From: Pilaira anomala
Taxonomy: Eukaryota; Mucoromycota; Mucoromycetes; Mucorales; Mucoraceae
Direction of reading: 5' to 3'
Assembly: GCA_025716855.1 (NCBI GenBank)
Contig: JAIXMQ010000060.1
Span: 111,332 to 175,331, forward strand
DNA length: 64,000 nt
The position numbers were made by a program, and so were the translations under genes. Below the pieces are notes generated by a model. That model was not told the DNA's origin. It made no database searches and worked only from the letters and a program-made list of their open reading frames with translations. Below are positions 1 through 11,164 of this stretch, in pieces. The number at the start of each line of letters is the position of its first letter. Position 1 is the stretch's first letter.

Positions 1-305
1 AACTAAACCGATCATAGCTCAGTTTAAAGATTTAATTTTATTGATAAAAAATAATTATACGGCGACTCTATTGAGCATAAATTGCCACATTATAATGGAT
101 AAAATTCTATAAAAGAAAATGTGGAAGATCTAAAAACCCTAGGATATACCCAATATAAAGGGAAAAAAAGTAAAAGAGAGAAGAAGGGGAACGGGAAGAC
201 TAATCTAAGAGTATTCTAATCCACAGGGAACAACCAACGGATGGGAACTTTGATAATATACACTTACCACCGAGGTGTCGCAAGGGAAGATAGTCTACTA
301 ATATT

Positions 306-3300
306 TCATCTAGGAGCTGGTCGAGGGGCGTGTGGTAACCAACGGTTACCTGGATCTGGATCTGGGGGTATTCTAGCAGCAGGGTGACGAAGACAGTCTA
401 TTGCATAGAGCAATTGGAGTAAGGCAGACCAGTAGGGGGGTGGACCGTGGGTAGCCTTTTCGGGCAGACCGTTAATGGCAGCGTCAATTGGGTGAACACC
501 AGGTCGGGGGGACACTGGCATTGCATCCCAAAGGGCAGGATCTATGGCACGGCAAGTGATGTAATGGGAACGAGTAATGAATTCACCCGAGAGACAAGGA
601 CATTCTTCGCGCAAGTTAGCGAATCGACCAAGACGCCATCGTACAAGACGACTACGTGCACTACGTTGCATAGGCAATGTAAGAATCGGATCAGGTTTGG
701 ATGTGCACGGACGGCAGGCACGTACAAGGACATGGTGACCAGTAGTGACGGCCTTAGCCATAGCGTTATCGAACTCTGTCTGTAGGAACTGGCGGATGAT
801 ACCACGCAAGACTACATCTGGAAGGGGTTCAGATGACCGGGGAAGAGACCTGTATAATGGGTTCTTTTGGAGGAAACCTATTAAACGGGGTGGCCGGGGT
901 AAAGTTTGCAGTAACACCACTAAGGAGTCCTCAGGGAGATACTTGGCACGATTTACGAAGCGAGTAACCAGCGTATTGTACCGATGTTTCATTGGAGGGA
1001 GACAGGTAATGTGTTTGGCAACATTAAACCAGGAACCCCCAATGAACATAGAGACCAGTTTATTCTGAGCATCGTCAAAGTGCTTGAGATCTGCACCAGA
1101 GAGATTGGAGATTGCTAAACCATACTCTATCTTAGGGCGGATAAAGCAGGTATACAGGCGCGAAGAGAGGAGGAGGGAGAAACCATTACGGTGAGCACCT
1201 ACCGAGACGAGGAGAGCCATAGTCTTGACAGCACTAGCCTTTCGTAGGGCGAGAATACCAGGACCATAGAGACCAGAACTCCTAAAGGGAACACCAAGGT
1301 AAACGAACTCGTCAACTGTGGGAAGAATGGAACCGTAGAGGGACAGTGGGGTACCCGAAGAAGGTGCATTGAGGATGGCACATTTCGACGGGCTCCAGCG
1401 GTAACCAAGTTCTTGAGAGTGGGATGCAGCTAGGTTTAGCATCTCTTGGACTTGAGAGTGAGAGCCAAAGATAGCTACATCATCTGCAAACAAGAGACAG
1501 TTGAGAGGAGTAGGACCAGTTGAATCAGGGGTAGTAATCCAAGTAGTACCACGGGATGCAACAGACCTAAGGACACGAGGCAACGAGTTGATGTACAATG
1601 AGTACAGGTGTGGAGACAGTACCGAACCTTGTAGTACACCAGTTGCAGGTGAGAAGGGGGCTGATGTATGATTGGCGATCAACACCGAAATGTGAACGTC
1701 ATCAAACATGTTTACCAAGAGTGCAAGTACTGGACGGGGAAGAGAGGATTCTGCTAAGATAGCCCAGATAACCCGTCGATCGACGGTATCATAGGCAGCC
1801 TTGATATCGAGAAACGCAACAACTGGACGGCGATGATTAGTCCGAGTGTAGTCAACCATCAAGTCATGTAGGCATAGAGCTTGATCAAGTGGACTACGTT
1901 GGGGACGGAAACCACCTTGGGCCACATCAAGGGGAGGAGAATGGGCAGTGAGAAAATCGGATAGATTAAACTCAAAGAGTTTTCTCATAACCGATGTCAG
2001 AGAGATGGGCCTATAGTTAGCCGGGTCAGTAGGATCACCTTTTTTATGTATCGGGAATACACAAGCCGTACGCCAAAGGCGGGGTGTGTAAGCCCATTGA
2101 TAGCATAAAGAGAACATAAGGGATAGAACCGGGGCCAGTTCGGCGGATATCGCATGAAGCATTTCTGCTTTCAAGTGGTCAGAACCAGGAGCCTTTCGCT
2201 TAGGGAGTCGCTTGATATGGTCTGCGACCATATCCGGGCTAAAAGGAACATCCTCCGGGAGGGGAAATGGAACATGACCAATTACATCCATTGGTGGGGG
2301 TGGCCTAGTAGAGGAGTCCGGAAGGATAGAGCCATCATAGACCGACGACAAGTGACTTGCCATTGTGTCAACCGAAGCTTGGGGGCCATCGGTATGAGCA
2401 TAGGTCGAAGAACATTGGCGACGTCGTTTGATGTTGGCCAAGGCACTTATAGCCTTGGTGGGATCCTTTTCTAGGGAAGCACAGAAGTTTTTCCACGACA
2501 GACGCTTGGCAGCAGAAACCAGGTTTCGGAACACCTTTTGAGCTTCACGGTGCTTGCGCCACCAGTGACATTTATCAGCACCTACGGTGTGATGCCACTT
2601 GCCGAAGCACCGGTCACGTTCACGAGCAGCAGCTTGAATTTCGGGAGTCCAGTACTTCTTCCATCTTTTACCAGAATGGGATTTCCTAGAGCCGAGAACA
2701 GTATCGAACGTCTGATAAAGACAATCATTCAAAGAATGATTTATGGAGTCAATATCAGGGCGGACAACACCAGGGGAGGAGACATGCAGGAGAGAGAGTC
2801 AACCAATGGGGTAACCATAGCCTTGAACTTCGACCGAAGTTTCGGTACGTAGCCAGGTTTATCCAAAAGAGACAAATTCCACAGACGCCGTTGGGCAATG
2901 GAGTCATTACCAGAGCCTCTAGATCCCAAAGTTGGATCATAGGTAAATGACAGGTCATAAGCCTATGATCAGAGCTAAGTGACAGATCTTCATAACCACT
3001 AGTTGCGGCGAAGCCATATTCCAGGACGGAATATTGGTCATGAACAGGTCGATAATACTTGCACATTTCAAGTTGTTACGGAAAGTGCTGTAAGTATTAA
3101 CACCAAAGGCAAGAGTCTCGTTTAATATTTGAAGATTTCGTTCAAGACACCAGGAGGCCAGATCAGCACCACGGGGAGTCATAATTTTATCACCGAGGAC
3201 ATCACCTAGACGACTATTGAAATCACCACAGATGATAGTATCAGACCCAAGGGGAATTGAACGGAGAGCCGGGATCACCAAACTATCGGGTAGTCTGGGT

Positions 3301-3671
3301 GGAAAGTAGCAACAATGCATAGTGACACTGCCAACCCTGAGAGACAGAGTATAAGCATTGTAGGACGGAAGCTGAGTGACAGGGAAAGGGCAATGCGGAG
3401 ACACGAAAGCGGTTATACCGTCTTGACCACGACCACGACGGTTCTGGGTAGTGTTATTAACACGAGTACCATATACATGGAACTGTTTGTACCCATCAGC
3501 CGGGAAATAGCCAGAGAGTAAGAACGTTTCGGTGACGAAAAGGATGTCGGAGGTCAAGGTGTGGGAGAGGACGTCTTGGACTGTAGTGGCACGGAGACCA
3601 TTAGCATTCCAAAGACTTATGTTAAGAGAACGGACAGGGTTTGAGTTTTGGCTTGCGAATATGGTACTCAT
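306..3671 (-). pseudogene. LINE ORF2: APE endonuclease and reverse transcriptase, frameshifted
   Basis: The ATG at 3671 opens an apurinic-endonuclease-like domain with WNANGL, the FVTET glutamate, GDFNSR and IDLFMTN. The expected SDH motif appears only in another frame (about 2980-3000, LSSDHRLM). Near 2945 the frame changes again (WNLSLLDKPGY), and near 2780 once more into the long RT frame. RT motifs are clear: FLDIKAAYDTVDR, GVLQGSVLSP, LLFADDVAIFG. A C-terminal cysteine-histidine motif (CPCLSGEF...H...C) follows, as in many LINEs. No RNase H domain was seen. At least three frameshifts between EN and RT mean no full-length product. Confidence 0.88.
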
Positions 3672-4639
3672 TAGAGTTCCATATCGGAAGCGGAGGAGTC
3701 AACGTCAAGTGGTTCAGATGGATCTGAACCAAGCTTGAAGTGGAAAGCGGCCTTTCGTGGATCAACCTTAGCTAATCTCGAACGAGCAGCAGAGATAGCA
3801 CCAGTAACATCGTCTTCATCGATCCAACCGAGCTGTAAGAAGGACCTAGCAACGGGACCAACCAAGAGAGGACGCAAGAAGGAGAGAGTATCTAAAGCAC
3901 GGTCATAGACCAAAGAGTGCATTTGTTGAGCACGACCGTCTTCAGACAAGGAAGCGTACTTGGGATCAGCCAGATTCTTGGGATCGAGAGGATCAAAGGT
4001 GTCAAACACCTGGGCACTAACCTTCTTCATGGTAGCAGTGAATTCCTTCACATACTGAACATGCATCAGGACACCAAGGACACCAGAGGCAGGGAAAGAG
4101 ACATCCAAGATACGACCGGTATCTACACCGGAGCGACGGAGACGAGAACGAACTTCAGACCGTGTGATCTTACGAGATCTACCGAGGTAGACATAGGCAA
4201 AGCCTTGCTCACCCTTGAACTCAAGGGATTGGAAGGCTCTGGCGGCGGAGACACGCTTCTTGTGAGAAGTGGGAGCAGCGGTACGCTTGGGAACAGAAGC
4301 AGCAGTCTTGTCTGCCCAAGTAGAGCCAAAAATGGAGAGGTCTTTTTCACCAAGTTTGGGGGTCGTAGGACCATTATTGGGCGAGTTATGGCCATTTGAA
4401 GTTTTCTGACCTTTTTTTGCAGGCAAATGGGGAATGCCGCCGTCGGAGTTAGAATTTAAAAGCTGCTCGGATCGCAGCATTTTTTTTAAATTTTCATTCT
4501 CCGACTGAAGAGAAATGTTCTTTTGTTCCATCGAATGGAGCTTGTCCTTAAGAGCCATCATTTCCGTAAAAACAGATGAGTATTCTTGGACTTGTCGGTG
4601 AAGACCTAAGAGCATGTGTTGCATTTGAGCAACGTCCAT
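3671..4639 (-). CDS. LINE ORF1 protein, coiled coil plus possible RNA-binding fold
   Basis: This intact 322-residue frame starts with an ATG. Residues ~1-60 are heptad-rich (LHRQVQEY, LKDKLHSMEQKN, SENENLKKML) and predict a coiled coil, as in many LINE ORF1 proteins that trimerise and coat element RNA. A basic, Ser/Thr-rich linker follows. Residues ~140-210 (FAYVYLGRSRKITRSEVRSR, then VLGVLMHVQY) look like an alpha-beta RNA-binding fold, but I cannot name the family. Its TAA stop overlaps the ATG of ORF2 by one base. Role in RNP assembly is inferred from family layout. Confidence 0.75.
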   Translation of the reverse strand: MDVAQMQHMLLGLHRQVQEYSSVFTEMMALKDKLHSMEQKNISLQSENENLKKMLRSEQLLNSNSDGGIPHLPAKKGQKTSNGHNSPNNGPTTPKLGEKDLSIFGSTWADKTAASVPKRTAAPTSHKKRVSAARAFQSLEFKGEQGFAYVYLGRSRKITRSEVRSRLRRSGVDTGRILDVSFPASGVLGVLMHVQYVKEFTATMKKVSAQVFDTFDPLDPKNLADPKYASLSEDGRAQQMHSLVYDRALDTLSFLRPLLVGPVARSFLQLGWIDEDDVTGAISAARSRLAKVDPRKAAFHFKLGSDPSEPLDVDSSASDMEL

Positions 4640-4953
4640 GAGGGGGTAGTGAGATCCTCTAACGATCCTGTCATTTCTACGTTCAGGATGGAGGGTTGCG
4701 GGTAGGCGATTTTTCTATTTTTCTGCTTATGAATCAATTAATTAATTAATTAATTCAAAAGATGTGCTAATCGTTTGCGATCTTGCTGAAACTTTAATAG
4801 AGTCTTCTTAACGAGGTAAGCTTCTTAAATTAAAGCTTTTGTTCGACGTTGATACTAAAGTTGTTGTTCTTTTTAACCTTCTTGTTGGGCGGGTAAATTA
4901 TCACCCGGCTTGGAGGGAAAAAAACACTAGAGATAATTTTATATGGAATACGT
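4640..4953. other. Spacer or LINE 5' UTR between LINE ORF1 and tRNA-Met
   Basis: This stretch holds ATTA tandem repeats near 4738-4757 and a G+C-rich segment at about 4879-4920 with a small hairpin (GGGT...ACCC). The composition suggests that part of it belongs to the LINE 5' UTR. The element/host junction cannot be placed. Confidence 0.4.
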
Positions 4954-5026
4954 GCTTCCTTGGCTCAGTCGGTAGAGCGTTAGTCTCATAATCTGAAGGT
5001 CGCCAGTTCGATCCTGGCAGGGAGCA
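4954..5026 (+). tRNA. tRNA-Met (CAT), elongator type
   Basis: The 73-nt sequence folds as a cloverleaf: acceptor GCTTCCT/AGGGAGC, D stem GCTC/GAGC, anticodon loop CTCATAA, T arm GCCAG-TTCGATC-CTGGC, discriminator A. Internal box A and box B lie in the D and T arms. The anticodon stem has the T-T mismatch next to the loop that is seen in eukaryotic elongator tRNA-Met, so it is not the initiator. There is no intron. A T-run at 5037-5043 is a plausible Pol III terminator. Confidence 0.95.
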
Positions 5027-6390
5027 TCCTTTTGCATTTTTTTAATTTTGGAAAGTTGGTCTGTGTAACATTGTTATTTTGCTGTAAGAACTTCCTTTTA
5101 TTTCATATACTCCTGTTCTATTTATTATCGATGTAATATCATAAAAATCTAGTGTGTTTTTTGGATGATTCAATAAAATGATGTGTAGCTCACTCATTAC
5201 TATTGAAACTGTATTTATCATATTTTATATTGCATGTTAGTCTATTGGGTCTGAAATAATGACTTGGCACTCGCTGTTAATAGCTTCCATCCTAAATGTA
5301 TTTATTATCACTTTTATTATTTTCTAAAGAACTTATAATTATTCATAGCATAGTTAACTTCTTAAAGTCTGATATGCATGTACTTGCCTAACTTTCGATA
5401 TAAAATAATTTCAGCAGCCATCAGAATTAAAGTTTTTTAATAGTTTCTAACTTTAATTAAGCTTGTATTAAATACCAAGAGATCAAAATAAATAGAATAG
5501 TTTCAAGACCAAGATTCAATGACATTTTAGGGTAGAAATGAACAATATAACTGTTTTATAGTTTAATTTTGATATAATTTTTGTCACGATGTATAAATAT
5601 AATGCTTGGAGCACAATTTATGTCAAAGAATAGCAAGGCGTACTTCTTTTTTGGAAGAATTTGATATTATTTCAATCATTTATTAAAAATCACTACTTTG
5701 TTAAAAAAAAATTATGCGAGAAATGTAGACGCAGCCCTGTTTTATATTACACTTTTTAAAAAGAAAAAAGAAGTGGAAGCAATTGATCATTAGTAAACTA
5801 ATACCTACAAGAATTAAATTAATAAATTGTTCGTGCCCCAAAACATATTACTTTTTGTTGCACAGTCGATGGAGTTTGTATCTTTGTAACTCAAAACAAA
5901 CATTTATCTGTCATTATTGCTAAAACTATTATTTATCGATTAAAAAAAACTGAACACTTACAATGTTCAACTAAAACCAAAATTTCTATAATCTTGATAG
6001 CACTTGGCAATTCTTTTAAAGTATCAAAATTGATGTGTATTGGATTCAGCGAAGAGATACAATCAATACAATAGTTTTGTAAACGTGTCGTGATAGTAGT
6101 GGCTTATGTAAAAAAAAGGCCTGTTCAACTATTTTTATTATTGTTATAGCTTCTCGCTTCTTCCTCAAGAGGTTGAGAAGTCTAATATACTTTACACAAT
6201 CACTTTTATCTTTTCAAGGTTCGTGACGACTCATTTGTGATACAGAACGGATTCTATAGACATCGACAGGTGTTTCACACGGAGTTTATACCTTTATACA
6301 GGCAGTTTGTATCGAAAAAATAATTTTAATTTTTTTTCTTCTATTTTTTTTTTTTTTTTTTCGTTAACCACCAACCTTATTTTAAAAAAT
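5027..6390. other. A+T-rich intergenic region upstream of G-alpha
   Basis: No coding potential, repeat or RNA gene was recognised. A long T-run (6347-6361) lies about 30 bases before the G-alpha start codon, a common arrangement in this window. Confidence 0.5.
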
Positions 6391-7953
6391 ATGGGTTTAT
6401 GTCATTCCTCCGAAGAAGACAACCACGAACATCAACGTAGTAATGAGATTGATAAGTTGATTGAAAAAGAAAAAAGCCACAAAGAAAAAGAATGCAAGAT
6501 TTTACTCTTGGGTATTTTTTGAAGAATATAATGTTATATATATATATATATATTTGAATTACAAACTAAACTTGTTTTCAATATTTTTAAAGGTTCGGGC
6601 GAGTCAGGGAAGTCAACCTTGTTAAAACAGATGAAAATTATAAATTTAAATGGATATACGAAAGACGAGTTATTTACCTGGAGAGCAACAGTTTATCGTA
6701 ACGTAGTTGAGTCAGCACAGACAATAGTTCAAACAATATCTGAATTGGGATTATCGTACGAGAAACCCGAATTAAATGTAATACTAGATACGAATGTGAA
6801 TTCTTTAAAATATAAACTTATATTTCTATGTTTATATGTACAATTTATAGGATAATGTAGATCGAATATTAGCTTATAGAGTTTCAGGAAATCCCAAGAG
6901 TCAGTTGAGTCCAGAAATTATTGCGTTAGTCAAATTATTGTGGCAAGACCCTGTAGTCACTTCATGCTATTCTAAAAGAGAGAATGGGTTATATTTGATG
7001 GACTCTGCACCATAGTAAGTAATAATATCAAAATAATATATATATATATGTGTGTGTAATACTAAAGATGAAATAGCTTTTTTGATTCACTTGATCGTAT
7101 AGGTCAGGCAAATTATGTACCTAATGAACAAGATGTCTTGCGGGCAAGATTGAAGACTACAGGAATTACCGAAATACAATTTCAATTGGGAGGTTTATTA
7201 ATACAGTAAGTGTATATAAATATAAAAAATTATAAATATACAAAAAAAAAGACAAGTAATTAAACATGTGAATATAATTCCTTTTTAAGTATGTTTGATG
7301 TTGGTGGACAACGCTCAGAACGGAAAAAATGGATCCACTGTTTTGACGCAGTGACATCTGTAATTTTCTGTGTAGCATTAAGTGAGTACGATCAAGTTTT
7401 ATTGGAAGAATCTAATCAGGTAAGGTAATATAATGGATAAATATTTAAAATATTAATAGTATCTGTGTAGAATCGAATGTTGGAAAGTTTGGCTCTATTT
7501 GAATCTATTGTAAACAGTAGATGGTTTATTCATTCTTCAATTATGCTATTTTTAAACAAGGTTGATATTTTTAAAGCCAAAATTACAGCTGCACCACTTG
7601 AGAATTACTTTCCTGATTATGGTGGAGGAAACGACGCAAATAAAGCTGCTAAATATATACTCTGGCGATTCTTGCAGTGTAACAGAAACAAACTGAATAT
7701 CTATCCTCAGTAAGTTTAAGATATTTTTTTTTTTTTTTCGTTTATTCTTTTCATTAATTTTTATATATTTATTTTTTCTACCAGTCTTACACAAGCTACT
7801 GATACCTCAAATGTAATGTCTATTTACTTGTTTTGTTAATTTTTCTTTTTTTTTTATTGACTTTCCTATTTTTATTACTAGATACGATTTGTCTTTGCTG
7901 CTGTGAAAGAAACCTTATTACAAAATGCTTTGAGGGATTCTGGCATGTTGTAA
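6391..7953 (+). CDS. Heterotrimeric G protein alpha subunit
   Basis: The spliced product is about 350 residues, the usual G-alpha length. The N-terminus MGLCHSS fits N-myristoylation at Gly2 and palmitoylation at Cys4, so the protein should sit on the inner plasma membrane. The GTPase motifs are present: P-loop GSGESGKST, switch [10 protein letters not shown], switch [14 protein letters not shown] with catalytic Gln, FLNKVD, and TDTSN before a final helix. About eight exons are inferred. Clear splice sites include 6512/6592, CCATA|GTAAGT, CAG|GTAAGG and CCTCA|GTAAGT. The second intron donor is ambiguous (6778 or 6796). It ends DSGML, so there is no Cys at position -4. The gene is tail-to-tail with the TFIIIC gene. 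Confidence 0.93.
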
Positions 7954-9055
7954 CAACTAATATTTTAATTTTTAATTTGTATATTTCCTAATTCTATCTA
8001 ATAATTCCACACACTTTTCTCACCTTCTTAATACTTGAAAAATTTTACTATTTATTATCTATAGTTTTTTTTCTATTACTATATATCATCTCAACTTCTT
8101 TCGCTTATACCTTCATTTTAATGATTTCAAAAAATAAAGATCACTTGATAGAATTGGCAAGTTATTTTAATTTCGAATTAACAGCGCTTATTTAAAATTA
8201 TTTCTGACTCAAACATTAGCCGCTCCACTTTCTTTTTTGGTGCACGCATTATATTAGATTTATAATTTTATTCATTAATATATTCACCATTTACACTTTT
8301 CTTTTAATATACAACAAGTTTTTATGCAAAGGAAAGGCTTGAACCTTTAATTTAAAAGAGTGAAACAGTCGGTTTAAACTACTGTAAAAGTCAAAACGCA
8401 AAAAAAAAAATCCTTGGGAGCGATGATCATTCGAAGCAGTGAAAAAAAAAAAAATCCGCGCAACATATTACACAAACTCATAAAAGAATACCCCAACCTT
8501 TTATTACTGACTTTATCAAAATTTCCTCGGCACAAATCAACTTGGAAAAATAAAGAAGTGTTTTAGACTATCATATAATAGCAAACGTAAAGTGCACTTA
8601 TTATCTTCAACTGACACATATAGTTGATTGTACACTTTTTTTTTTTTTTTTCACGAAAAAAAGTGACCGCTTCCAATATAAATTTAAGGCTTATTATCTT
8701 TGGGCGGAGAAACTTAATTTTTTAAAAAAAAAGTATAAATACAGGGTGCAAAACGCAGAAAGTTGTTTTATTCTTTAACAACGCAAAAATCACCAGTTGA
8801 AATAAAAAGCATTCGTGTGAGATGGTTACCTCGGTAATTATCGTTGAAACATCGAAATCGTCAAACAATTGAAGATTACCTATTAACACACGAGATGGGT
8901 GCACAGAATGGTTAGGATTGGTCTTCGTACCAGCTTATGGCATTATGTGCAATTTTGTGGGTTTCATTTTAAACTTTTATCTAAATAATTAAAACGAAAA
9001 ATTTTCTTCATTTTTTTTTAAAAAAAAAAACTTGTTTATTAAAATTACATATCCA
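7954..9055. other. A+T-rich region between convergent genes
   Basis: It holds the 3' flanks of G-alpha and the TFIIIC gene, with several A and T runs. I see no gene in it. Confidence 0.5.
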
Positions 9056-9628
9056 TTAAAAAACCTCTGTCAATACATCATTTCTATCACCTCGTCTTTT
9101 CGCTTCTTCTGTTTCTTCATTCTGTTCTACAGTACGTTCTTTTTTAGGCTCTAACGAAACCATATCCATCTTGATGATAGTTTCAGTAGAACACTCGTAT
9201 TTTAATATCGACTTTTTTTGATTTGGTATAGCACCTAGTTGAGTGAAATGACCTGTTTCGATTTGCCTTTCACCTATCTCGAACATCAGGTGTGAACCTA
9301 TCGTTTCATCCACTTCACCTTCGAATGTCAAGTTACCTATCTGTACATATGGTTCCCCTTCTTCTAGTCCCTACGATATAAATTGTTTATTAGCTTTCAA
9401 GTGGACCCTTCGTTTTTCTTAACTCTCAAAATACTTGCTATAATTCTACAACCACCTGTTTTTTCGTTCATCTCTTCAATGAATTCAGAAGTTACAGCCT
9501 TTCCCAAGTCAAACACTACATATGTTGTCTACTAGCTTTACTGATCAGCAAACTTTCTTAGGATCAACTCACTTCACTCCCTCTCTTTCTCTCCTTTATA
9601 CCTCTTCTTCATACTCTGAGTCGCTCAT
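9056..9628 (-). CDS. TFIIIC small subunit, GTF3C6 (tau55-like) family
   Basis: Three exons give about 148 residues: 9628-9602 (MSDSEYEEE), 9528-9424 (TTYVVFDLGKAVTSEF...) and 9370-9056. Splice sites are GTATAA...GTAG and GTTAAG...GTAG. The core EPYVQIGNLTFEGEVDETIG, followed by KKSILKYECSTETIIKM, matches the pattern of human GTF3C6 (PILQV..., AGEYEDTLGT, VLKYKCHTMKKL). This is the small beta-barrel subunit of TFIIIC, which binds internal promoters of tRNA genes for RNA polymerase III. The C-terminus is Glu/Lys-rich. Start choice: this ATG opens an acidic N-terminus like that of the family. Identification is by remembered family pattern. Confidence 0.82.
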
Positions 9629-11164
9629 GCTTTGTATTTGTTTTATTGAATCAAGATAGTTCTCTTGAAAAGAAGTTTTCACAGTGTTTGTATAGGTGCC
9701 TTTCCAACAGTCACGCTGTGTTTCAATGGATTTTCATATCGTTTTTGAATCATTTGAAGCACTTTTTAAGAATAAAAGGACTAGAAGAAAAAAGGGTTCA
9801 ATTACAAAGATAGCATCATTTAGTACCATTTCAAGAAATAAATAAAATACAATAAAAACTTTTTCTACTAAGCGAGAAACAACGATCGCTATAACATAAA
9901 TCAACAATAGATTCATTTTAGTGCCGCTTTACAGAACCGAAGTTTTGTTTATTAACGTCATGTGTAATAATTGTTCAGTCCTTATGATAAACCAAAATGG
10001 AAAAGTAGCGCCAAATCAAGTATTCATTAGAGGTGATGACATACTAAAATCTCTCCTTACTTGTAATTATTATACCATGACTAAAATGCGTTGGTAATAA
10101 AATGAAAGCAACACAAATAAATAAGGCAATTGCTTCACAAGAGTGCAACCACCAAAAGAATCATACTGGATTTCCCATTGTTTTTGGGACTTAGTTTGCA
10201 TCTTTTTGCATCTACAATCACTCAAAGTAGTCTCGGAGACAGAATCTATTATCCTAAGTGTCAATAAATTTGGTTTCTTTTGATACGTGTGTTGTCTATA
10301 AATATCCTACAACCATCATGTTTGGTTGTTTTCCTTAGGATATGCCTTTATTCATTGGAATCAACTACAGTAATTTTATTTCAAGTCTTTTTTTTTAAAA
10401 AAAAACAAGTAATTTTTAAGCTGTCGAAACATAGACGATGTGCTGAATGGTTCATGGTGTAATGATTTTACAACAAGTAAATGCAACTAAGCTTTTATTC
10501 CTTGAGATATCAATTACTACTTTTCTTAGTAGATAAAATCAAATATATATATATATATATAATATAGTATTAGTTATCCATCAGTCCTTTTTTTTTTCTT
10601 CTTTATCAACAGATGATAAATTTATCTTTTAACACTACGCTTACCGTATAAGATATCGCCTCTGTTGTCGCTATTTACAAAATAATTAGTTCTATTTCTA
10701 ATCCCTTTTGTCATTTAACCAAGATATATTTGGCATTAACTCGCATAAAGATGAGCTATTATTATAAATATGTCTCAGAGATGCTGTTTATTTACAGAGT
10801 TGCCTCTTTTTGGACAATATACTGCGACCAACATGTGTGTTCAGTTATGTTCTTCCAGTGAAATGGGGTTTTTATTATTTGATTTTGACATGCAGAATTT
10901 CACATTCAAAAATGAGAAAATCAAAGCTGGTTAGAGAAACTCATATAAAATAATTGAAAAAGTATGGTATTCAAAAATGAGATACGAGATGCATCATCAT
11001 GTATTGGTTAGTTAATGTAATTGCTTAAGTTATAAAATACAGACAAGTTTTTTTTATCAGTCCCAAAAACCAGTAACCAGCTTGATAAATGCTGTTAAAA
11101 TACCTTTTTTTCTTCTTCTTCTTTGTTCTTTCTTCTTTCTTGACAATTTCTCCCCTGAGTTAAA
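9629..11164. other. Intergenic, A+T-rich
   Basis: Only short ORFs without recognisable domains occur. A TATATA tract lies near 10541-10560. A short segment near 10158-10175 (TACTGGATTTCCC) recurs near 23699 and may be a trace of a dispersed repeat. No gene can be supported. Confidence 0.45.

Larger units (their letters stand above)
306..4639 (-). mobile_element. APE-type non-LTR retrotransposon (LINE), coding core
   Basis: Two consecutive minus-strand reading frames have the order coiled-coil ORF1, then endonuclease plus reverse transcriptase, which is the layout of an APE-type LINE. Only the coding core is given. The 3' UTR must lie in about 1-305, and the 5' UTR may extend to about 4700-4920, since G+C-rich sequence persists to there. 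No poly-A tail or target-site duplication could be fixed. The element is clearly richer in G+C than the host DNA. ORF2 carries several frameshifts, so this copy is dead. LINEs are known from Mucor centromeres (GREM-LINE1); whether this belongs to that family is not decided here. Confidence 0.9.

Noticed and set aside
447..1068. Plus-strand ORFs over the LINE RT region
   Set aside because: They are antisense shadows of the reverse transcriptase frame and have no recognisable domain.
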